Below are positions 6,508 through 11,828 of a stretch of 11,828 nt of DNA, piece after piece. A program made the translations under genes and the position numbers. The notes under the pieces are model-generated. The model saw only the letters and a list, made by a program, of their open reading frames with translations, was not told the DNA's origin and made no database searches. The DNA comes from GCA-2726865 sp050053595 (GTDB taxonomy: Archaea; Thermoproteota; Bathyarchaeia; TCS64). The DNA is taken from contig JASFTK010000042.1 in NCBI GenBank assembly GCA_050053595.1, positions 1 through 11,828 on the forward strand, given 5' to 3'. The first letter of the stretch is position 1, and every line of letters starts with the position of its first letter.

Positions 6508-6794
6508 TGGATCCTCGGCCCTTTGAAGTGATTGTCTTCCCTGTGCCGTGAATTCTCCAAGGGGTCCCAGTCCCAGGGCTCCACCTTGTCGTCCCTGAGG
6601 ACGTTACTGAGCTCTTGGGGGTGGAAGCTGGGCTCAACCCCCTCGGTGTCCACCTCATCCAGCTCCTTGAACACCCCAAGTATCACACTGAGCTGGTCTG
6701 TGAACCGTCCGACTTCCTCTGCAGTCAGCTCTAGCCGTGCGGTCTTGGCAACCCGCTCCAATAATTCCCTGTCTATGTCCCACTGCCCCGACAA
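6504..6794 (-). CDS. gatC: Aspartyl/glutamyl-tRNA amidotransferase subunit C
   Basis: GatC is the small subunit that wraps around the GatA-GatB interface and stabilises the complex. The 96-residue length is normal. Typical features are the N-terminal helix LLERVAKTARLELTAEEVGR (11-30), the amphipathic QLSVILGVFKELDEVDTEGV (34-53), a HP..LSNVLRDD segment (58-69) and the C-terminal FKGPRI that contacts GatA. The start is TTG at 6794, supported by GGAGG at 6804-6808 nine nucleotides upstream; no in-frame ATG or GTG fits the conserved N-terminus. It is the first gene of gatC-gatA-gatB-tRNA-Asn, and its stop overlaps the gatA start by 4 nt. Confidence 0.93.
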   Translation of the reverse strand: MSGQWDIDRELLERVAKTARLELTAEEVGRFTDQLSVILGVFKELDEVDTEGVEPSFHPQELSNVLRDDKVEPWDWDPLENSRHREDNHFKGPRIQ

Positions 6795-6841
6795 CTATGG
6801 AGGCCTCCCAGGGACTGTAGGTTGTGATAGAATATTACGTG

Positions 6842-6849
6842 GTTTAAAG
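6842..6849 (-). promoter_or_regulatory. TATA-like box of the gatCAB operon
   Basis: CTTTAAAC on the minus strand (core TTTAAA at 6843-6848) would start transcription near 6819, giving a leader of about 25 nt that contains the GGAGG at 6804-6808. A second AT-rich element near 6920-6930 is a weaker candidate. polB ends 148 bp upstream, so gatCAB need not depend on it. Confidence 0.5.
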
Positions 6850-6942
6850 TGCACTGTGGAGAGATATCCCCGGATTAAAACACTCACCGGACATCTTTTC
6901 CCCCGGATCGGGTCCAATACTGGATATTTAAGATTATGGATA

Positions 6943-9501
6943 TCAAACCCCAAAATATCGACCCAGATTGGTCTGTTTGGGACGGCCCACAATGGTATCA
7001 AAATCTAGATCTAGGGCATCAGTGAGCTGTTGGAACATCGACTCCAAGTGCTCGATATACTTTTTGATGTCGACATCCCTGTGGCTTGCCATCCGTACAG
7101 GCTTGACATCGTCCCTAGTGATCACGAAATGGATAATATCTCCCTTGTCTTTCGGGATCCCTTGAGCTGCGAGCATCTTCGCCGCCTTGACATGTTGGGG
7201 GTTTGTCTGGTAGCTTGAGAGCCTCCGCCCCAGCATCACGCTGAACGCGAGCTCATCCATGTCGAATTTCCTCTCCTTCAGTTTGAGGTATACGGACTCG
7301 ACGAGATTCTGGACTTGCTTCTTTGCTAAGGGCATATCTTCAGGCTCATTGACGCTGCTCAGGAGTTTGGTGAGTTCGAGGAAGGCATTCTTGAGGAGAG
7401 GCGGGATATGCCGCTTCTTCCCCGTGAGTCCCTTTATGTCAACGCTACCATCATGGTAGACGCCGAGGTAGTTCTTCTTCCGCTTAGAGAAGATGGCATA
7501 ACGGTAGACCTTGTCTATATCAAGATCGATCCCGAGCTCCTTATCTGTCCAGGAGACCAGCTCATCTATCTGCTCCTGGGTAGGCTGAGCGAGGAAGACA
7601 CTGTCAGTATCCCCGTACAGGACATCTATGTCGAGGCGATTTGACTCTTCCACAGCCTGGTTCATAGCATAGCGACCTATGGCCGCGGTGCTCTCCGCCA
7701 GGGGTGGACAGTAGAGAGGGAAGCTAGCGGCACCGAAGACACCATAGCTGGCGTTGAGGAAGACCTTGAGGGCGCTCTGGACGACATCGTAGAAGATACG
7801 TTCCCCTTCTGTGATACCCTCATCCTTGGATAGGGGTTTGTAACGTGTTACCCTGAGGTCCCTGAGGCTCCCGATTATGAGGCTGGTGAGACCCTGTTTC
7901 CTGGTGCAGACCCAGTGGGAGGTGTCGGGCACCGTATTCTCATGGCATTCAGGGTGATCGCAGAGCAGGGTCTCATAGCTCAAATTCCAGTTCCTGATGG
8001 CCGAGGGGTAGAGAGAGGCGAAGTCGAGGACGGTGACACCGAAATGGACACCCGGTTTCGGATCCCTGACGATGGCCCCCTTGTATTTCTTCCCTTTGAT
8101 CATGGCCTCTGTGGTGGCCATCCCCTTCGCCTCTATGATATCCTGAGTGTTGGGGATCAGCCACCCTCTGCGCCTGTGCTCCCACTCCATAAGAGCAAGG
8201 ATCCAGCGGCTCACCCCCATCCTGGTCAGGTCCTCTATGGTCATCTTGCTGATCCTGCTCAGGATCACCATCAGCTTCATGGAGAGAGAATCATTGAAAC
8301 TGGTGAGCCCGAAGGTGATATCCGCGTCATTGAGGCAATACCTCCCCAGTTCCTCGAAAGTGAGCTCTGCGATATTCCCTACCTCGATCTTGTTTTTCCC
8401 TATAACGGAGCCAGCGACATCGTCAAGGTTGTTCTCCCGGTACCTGTTCCCGAAAGCGTAGATCTGGATGCTCTTGTTCAAGAAAAATCTGTACAGGTCG
8501 ATGTGGAGGCCGTTCCTCAGGTATGTGAAACGCCGCCCCAAGGTGATGGGGTTCTCCTCCCGGGTGAAGCCCAGATTCTGAGCCCTGTTCCTGATATAGC
8601 GGAGGTCGAAGTTGTCCCCGTTGAAGGTCAAGACGACAGGGTACTCGTCCAGTACCTTGAAAACCTCTGCGATGAGATCCCTCTCATCTTCGTGGAATGC
8701 GACGTCAGCTCCTTCTATCTCTGGGAGGGGCACCTCTCTACCGGTCTCGTTGAGGAGGATGACCCGCCTGACGCCGTCGGAGGATGAGAAGGAGACTGCT
8801 GTGATAGGCTCTACCGCCTCGTCGGGGTCTGGTATCCTATCTTCGACAGAACTGTGGACCTCGATGTCCACTGCTACCCGCCTGATCTCTGGGACCTGGC
8901 ACTGGAGGAGTCGGGCCCACTCCAGTAAACTCTCTCTGAACTCAGGGTCCTCCTCTGCAAATAAGCCCTCGAGCTCAGTCCGTATCCCCCTTGGGAGTTC
9001 ATAGTCGATCTCAACCAAGTCCCCCCCCTCGACCCTATAGGGCATCCCGGGGATGAGACCACGATCATATATGTAGTTCTGGTAATACCGTATACGGCTC
9101 TCCCAGCTGTTTTTCAGTATGTTCCTGATACCCCCACCCCTCCCCCCTCCTATGGCCAGTGGATTGGTGGCCACAACCTTAGTGACCTGTATCTCCTCAT
9201 CAGCAAGGGCATCGAACTTATCCACCTCTTCGAGGGTGAGCAGGTCTGGATAGCTCATCAATCTCTGATTCTTCCTGAGTTCTTCAGGAGACTCCTTCGA
9301 GACTGCATATGACCGGTGGCCCGTATTATCGTACCATAGGTAGACCTGTTCAGATTCCGGCTCATAGAGACGCAGGAAAGCCTTCTCTTGCTTACCATCA
9401 TACCCAGCAGATAACAAGTAAGACCGAGAAAGATTGTCGGGAGCAAGCCTCCCCTTCGGCTCCGAGACCTCGTCGTCATTCATGAAAGCCATGAGAATCA
9501 T
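6943..9501 (-). CDS. polB: Family-B replicative DNA polymerase, PolB1 type
   Basis: An 852-residue archaeal family-B DNA polymerase with 3'-5' proofreading exonuclease. Exo I is VDIEV (Asp212, Glu214), Exo II NGDNFD (294-299) and Exo III YCLND (388-392). Polymerase motif A is DFASLYPS (493-500), motif B KVFLNASYG (579-587) and motif C YGDTDS (629-634). All metal-binding aspartates are present, so both activities should work. The NLSYET after motif A and KKNYLGVY with VDIKG (about 675-691) resemble crenarchaeal PolB1. A Cys/His patch (514-532) may bind zinc. The last ten residues, QTNLGRYFGV, contain a PCNA-interacting (PIP) box. Three in-frame ATGs (9501, 9492, 9483) lie at the start with no clear ribosome site; the first is used. 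It is transcribed ahead of gatCAB but probably separately. Confidence 0.96.
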   Translation of the reverse strand: MILMAFMNDDEVSEPKGRLAPDNLSRSYLLSAGYDGKQEKAFLRLYEPESEQVYLWYDNTGHRSYAVSKESPEELRKNQRLMSYPDLLTLEEVDKFDALADEEIQVTKVVATNPLAIGGGRGGGIRNILKNSWESRIRYYQNYIYDRGLIPGMPYRVEGGDLVEIDYELPRGIRTELEGLFAEEDPEFRESLLEWARLLQCQVPEIRRVAVDIEVHSSVEDRIPDPDEAVEPITAVSFSSSDGVRRVILLNETGREVPLPEIEGADVAFHEDERDLIAEVFKVLDEYPVVLTFNGDNFDLRYIRNRAQNLGFTREENPITLGRRFTYLRNGLHIDLYRFFLNKSIQIYAFGNRYRENNLDDVAGSVIGKNKIEVGNIAELTFEELGRYCLNDADITFGLTSFNDSLSMKLMVILSRISKMTIEDLTRMGVSRWILALMEWEHRRRGWLIPNTQDIIEAKGMATTEAMIKGKKYKGAIVRDPKPGVHFGVTVLDFASLYPSAIRNWNLSYETLLCDHPECHENTVPDTSHWVCTRKQGLTSLIIGSLRDLRVTRYKPLSKDEGITEGERIFYDVVQSALKVFLNASYGVFGAASFPLYCPPLAESTAAIGRYAMNQAVEESNRLDIDVLYGDTDSVFLAQPTQEQIDELVSWTDKELGIDLDIDKVYRYAIFSKRKKNYLGVYHDGSVDIKGLTGKKRHIPPLLKNAFLELTKLLSSVNEPEDMPLAKKQVQNLVESVYLKLKERKFDMDELAFSVMLGRRLSSYQTNPQHVKAAKMLAAQGIPKDKGDIIHFVITRDDVKPVRMASHRDVDIKKYIEHLESMFQQLTDALDLDFDTIVGRPKQTNLGRYFGV

Positions 9502-9818
9502 ATACTACTCTGAAGGGTTTATCATTAATCTTACCCGCTGAGGAGGACAATGGACGGATTTCTCAAGGTTTTCTATATCTTTACTTAATAATGGGCTTAC
9601 ACCAATTCTAGATGAACTTTCTAAATGTTTGAATAATTAACCTCAACACATGAATAATAGACCGAAGTACAAAATTGGTTAGTAGATTGTTATTGGTTGA
9701 GTCTTGGGGAGATGAAGTATAACTAAAAAGAGGAGAATTGTTTAACCCCGTGTCTCACTGATCACACTGTCTACGATGATCGTAATAGGGATGGCTGTAT
9801 AGTCATACGCTATTAGGG
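9502..9818. other. 317-bp gap with inverted repeats, no gene seen
   Basis: Lies upstream of polB and downstream of the ureohydrolase. TTAATGATAAAC near 9518-9529 is a possible polB promoter. Other items are the palindrome TACGAT-G-ATCGTA (9772-9784), a bulged hairpin with stem GTAT/ATAC inside TAATA/TATTA (9783-9815), and two interleaved long-range inverted repeats (ACCAATT 9601 with AATTGGT 9673; CTCAAC 9632 with GTTGAG 9697). A strong GAGGAGGA precedes a 12-codon frame at 9550-9588 that is too short to call. Confidence 0.5.
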
Positions 9819-10697
9819 TTAGTTTCCAGATTTTTTTAATGAATAGAGGCTCTCAATTAGCAGGTAAGCCGCAAGGGTCGCTGTTCTCCCTGAGTCGTAA
9901 TTTGGAGTGACCTCGGTGAGGTCTATCCCTGTTACGCTTCTACTGGAGCAGGAGGAGATGAGGTCTAGGAGGGTTGTGGGGGTTAAACCTTCTGGAGCGG
10001 GATTTCCCACGCCCGGGGCTGCGGCGGGATCGATGACATCCATGTCGACGCTTATGTAGATTGTGGGGGAGTCCTCTATCCAGTCTCTCATCGTCTCGAC
10101 GGCTGCTTTAATACCTCCCTTGCGGATATCGGTGGCTGTGACCACCTTGACCCTTCCGGGATTATCCTCTGTGAAATCCCACTCCTCTTTGGAGAGAGCT
10201 CTGGCACCTATGGTAACCAGTTTGAAGTCAGACTCCTCTAAAGCCCTCCGCATGAATGTTCCATGGGATAGCCGCTCCCCGAACAACGTGTCCCTCAGGT
10301 CCAGGTGTGCGTCGAAGCAGAGGACGAGGTCTGGCTGAAGCGCCCTGAGGGCGCCGAGGGTGACGGTGTGCTCCCCCCCCATCATGACGGGTATCTTCCT
10401 CTTTTTGGTCAGCATGTGGATAGCTTCCTCGATCTTAGTCAGAGATTCGACTGAGTCTAGGCCGGTAATATCGCCAGCGTCGGCCATGGCTATATCCCGG
10501 TGGTTTAGACCCGTCCTTGTGCTGTAAGATTCCATGTAGAGGCTGGCCTGCCTTATGGCGGTGGGAGCGAATCTATAACCGGCTCTATGGGTGGCGGTGA
10601 TGTCGAGGGGTGCACCGAATATGGCATATTGAGCTTTCTCAAGGGGGGTCACGGTTTCAAAGAGGGTCTGGAGTACTGGTCTGAGCAAATTATCCAT
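9819..10697 (-). CDS. speB: Agmatinase-family ureohydrolase
   Basis: A 292-residue manganese ureohydrolase of the arginase/agmatinase family, releasing urea from a guanidino substrate, most likely in polyamine synthesis. The metal ligands are all visible: GGEH (His110), DAHLD (Asp129, His131, Asp133) and SVDMD (Asp218, Asp220), followed by DPAAAPG and GNPAPEGLT. A HG pair at 145-146 and the Glu of DLTEVTP (about 262) fit the substrate pocket. Length is typical. GGGAG about 9 nt before the ATG supports the start. It lies 39 nt after the DUF211 gene and is probably cotranscribed. The substrate is not certain: besides agmatine, N1-aminopropylagmatine is used by related archaeal enzymes, and guanidino acids are possible. 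The symbol speB is by family. Confidence 0.88.
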   Translation of the reverse strand: MDNLLRPVLQTLFETVTPLEKAQYAIFGAPLDITATHRAGYRFAPTAIRQASLYMESYSTRTGLNHRDIAMADAGDITGLDSVESLTKIEEAIHMLTKKRKIPVMMGGEHTVTLGALRALQPDLVLCFDAHLDLRDTLFGERLSHGTFMRRALEESDFKLVTIGARALSKEEWDFTEDNPGRVKVVTATDIRKGGIKAAVETMRDWIEDSPTIYISVDMDVIDPAAAPGVGNPAPEGLTPTTLLDLISSCSSRSVTGIDLTEVTPNYDSGRTATLAAYLLIESLYSLKKSGN

Positions 10698-10736
10698 TTC
10701 AACTGGCTCCCAACGACTCCTGCAACTGAGAGGGGA

Positions 10737-11015
10737 TTATATCTGGTCAGTTTCGACGATGACTTGGTCGACGCTATGGATGACGGCCCCTTGCTTCTCA
10801 ATGTGAACTTTGAGGGCGTCATAGTCTATGGACGGGCCGTTGAGTACGACCTTGAGGCTTTCGGTCCTCTCATCCATCTCCACGAGACTGACATCCACTC
10901 CGATCACTCCCTCAAACTCCGCTAGGAAAGTAGCAAAAGCGGGTAGTGAAGGGGAGTGGGGTTTCAGAACGTCCAGAATCAAGGCCTTGATCTTGGGTTC
11001 ATCCAAACTATTCAC
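10737..11015 (-). CDS. DUF211 protein
   Basis: A 92-residue member of DUF211, an archaeal family of unknown function with a ferredoxin-like fold. Matching features are the opening IKALILDVLKPHSPSLPAFA (9-28), the LAEFEGVIGVDVSLVEMDER strand-helix region (31-50), the SLKVVLNGPSIDYDAL segment and the final GAVIHSVDQVIV (about 76-87). Length is complete. The start is GTG at 11015, with GAGGA at 11019-11023 just upstream and a TATA-like element about 40 nt away. It leads a two-gene unit with the ureohydrolase and diverges from the VIT1/CCC1-family gene. A small regulatory or metal-binding partner role is possible but unsupported by the sequence itself. Confidence 0.88.
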   Translation of the reverse strand: MNSLDEPKIKALILDVLKPHSPSLPAFATFLAEFEGVIGVDVSLVEMDERTESLKVVLNGPSIDYDALKVHIEKQGAVIHSVDQVIVETDQI

Positions 11016-11049
11016 AGTTCCTCATCTGATTCTCTCATTTCATTGAACG

Positions 11050-11060
11050 TAATATAATTT
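11050..11060 (-). promoter_or_regulatory. TATA-like box of the DUF211-speB unit
   Basis: AAATTATATTA on the minus strand. The TTATATTA core is centred about 39 nt from the GTG at 11015, which would start the transcript near 11028 and leave a short leader containing GAGGA. It is part of the divergent promoter region shared with the transporter gene. Confidence 0.45.
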
Positions 11061-11123
11061 AATTATTTTGAATCCGAGGCGTATCATAGCCCATTGAGTG
11101 GTCAAAATATCAACTACACAATG

Positions 11124-11130
11124 TTTATTA
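11124..11130 (+). promoter_or_regulatory. TATA-like box of the VIT1/CCC1 gene
   Basis: TTTATTA would place the transcription start near 11153, leaving a leader of about 60-75 nt that contains a 17-codon reading frame and a small hairpin (TGCG/CGCA, 11195-11210) just before a GGAG site. Confidence 0.4.
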
Positions 11131-11167
11131 GCACCACAGGATTGTACTCTCTAAGTGTTCCCCTGAA

Positions 11168-11221
11168 ATGGGTGTTAAGCGGATTTTAGGCTACTGCGTG
11201 CCACCCCGCAGGAGTGCATAG
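11168..11221 (+). other. Possible 17-residue leader peptide frame
   Basis: An ATG-initiated frame, MGVKRILGYCVPPRRSA, lies in the leader of the VIT1/CCC1 gene. It ends at a TAG that falls between the two candidate starts of that gene (GTG 11214, TTG 11226). It has no clear ribosome-binding site. It is recorded because its stop overlaps the place where ribosomes must start on the main gene; it could be chance. Confidence 0.2.
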
Positions 11222-11225
11222 ACGT

Positions 11226-11828
11226 TTGAGCGAATCCTCCCAAGACAATGACTCAGAGAGTGACAGTCAGGACTTGGCTGTCAGCTGGATATCTGACAAG
11301 ATCAGCGAGATAAGCAACTATATGAGGGTCACCAAGGCGGAGATGATACTCCGCCGCTACTTCGCCATGAACGCTTTCGACGGTGCTATGACCAGTCTGG
11401 GCGTAGTTATTGGATCCTACATCTCCCACATTGGTGACCCAAAGGCCATCATCGGTGTGATCATCCTCAGCGGGATCGCGATGGCGATCTCGGGGTTCTC
11501 AGGCACTTACATGACAGAGAGCGCAGAGAGGATAAAAAGCCTGAACGAATTGGAGAACGCCTTACTCACAGACCTTGAGGGCACAATATATGGTGAAGCC
11601 TCCCGTTTCATTTCAATTTTCGCTGCCATAGTGGATGGCTCAGCCCCATTCATCGCCTCAATCCCAGCAGTGATACCATTCTACATCGCAAACATTGGCA
11701 TTCTCCCGCTGAACGCCGCTTTCGCCGCCTCCATCGGGTCCAGCCTCTTCACCCTCTTCTTCCTAGGGGTTTTCCTTGGGAAAGTGAGTGACAAGAACAT
11801 CCTATATTCTGGTATAAAGATGGTCATA
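11226..11828 (+). CDS. VIT1/CCC1-family membrane transporter (TIGR00267 type), 3' end cut by window
   Basis: The first 201 codons of a membrane protein of the VIT1/CCC1 family, whose characterised members move iron or manganese across membranes. After a polar, Ser/Asp-rich N-terminus of about 30 residues comes the family motif RRYFAMNAFDGAMTSLGVVIG. The second membrane helix (IIGVIILSGIAMAISGFSG) runs into TYMTESAER, the counterpart of the family's conserved segment at the cytoplasmic side. A charged cytoplasmic stretch follows, then two more helices (about IAAIPAVIPFYIANIG-like and AAFAASIGSSLFTLFFLGVF) before the edge. The start is uncertain: TTG 11226 is 11 nt after GGAG, GTG 11214 overlaps that site, and ATG 11322 would lose only the polar tail. 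Substrate is inferred from family only. Confidence 0.85.
   Translation, partial: MSESSQDNDSESDSQDLAVSWISDKISEISNYMRVTKAEMILRRYFAMNAFDGAMTSLGVVIGSYISHIGDPKAIIGVIILSGIAMAISGFSGTYMTESAERIKSLNELENALLTDLEGTIYGEASRFISIFAAIVDGSAPFIASIPAVIPFYIANIGILPLNAAFAASIGSSLFTLFFLGVFLGKVSDKNILYSGIKMVI

Noticed and set aside
7915..8787. Plus-strand frame of 290 codons inside polB
   Set aside because: It is the antisense shadow of a polymerase gene whose catalytic motifs are all intact.
9550..9588. Twelve-codon frame behind a strong GAGGAGGA
   Set aside because: Too short to support as a gene; the ribosome-like site may be chance or a decayed remnant.

Overview
The window looks archaeal. It carries a family-B replicative DNA polymerase of the PolB1 type, a complete GatCAB tRNA amidotransferase operon, a DUF211 protein, an F420-dependent Mer-like oxidoreductase and TATA-like boxes in front of several genes. 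The PolB1-type polymerase points to the TACK side of the Archaea. A Bathyarchaeia-like lineage is my best guess, but that is inference from gene content and not a placement. Only part of one gene is cut by an edge: the VIT1/CCC1-family transporter on the right.

Left third (1-3600): mostly accessory and loosely packed. A TIGR04076-family small protein and a winged-helix regulator lie on the minus strand, separated by a 306-bp gap with hairpins that may hold a small RNA. Next comes an AT-rich stretch (about 1021-1998) with one plausible small membrane protein. A plus-strand Mer-like flavin/F420 oxidoreductase follows, and a minus-strand HNH nuclease with an extra cysteine cluster faces it across a shared terminator-like hairpin.

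Middle (3697-9501): housekeeping, all on the minus strand. polB is followed by gatC, gatA and gatB, whose coding regions overlap by 4 nt each. Six nucleotides beyond gatB lies the gene for tRNA-Asn(GTT). In archaea GatCAB turns Asp-tRNA(Asn) into Asn-tRNA(Asn), so the enzyme and its own tRNA substrate sit in one tight cluster. This is the most interesting arrangement in the window.

Right (9502-11828): after a 317-bp gap with inverted repeats, a DUF211 gene and an agmatinase-type ureohydrolase form a minus-strand pair. They diverge from a VIT1/CCC1 (TIGR00267-type) membrane protein whose leader may encode a 17-residue peptide. I see no CRISPR array, insertion sequence, integrase or defence cluster. 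No clearly new multi-gene system is visible. The candidates worth testing are the gatCAB-tRNA-Asn cluster, the possible small RNA at about 390-497 and the leader of the transporter gene.
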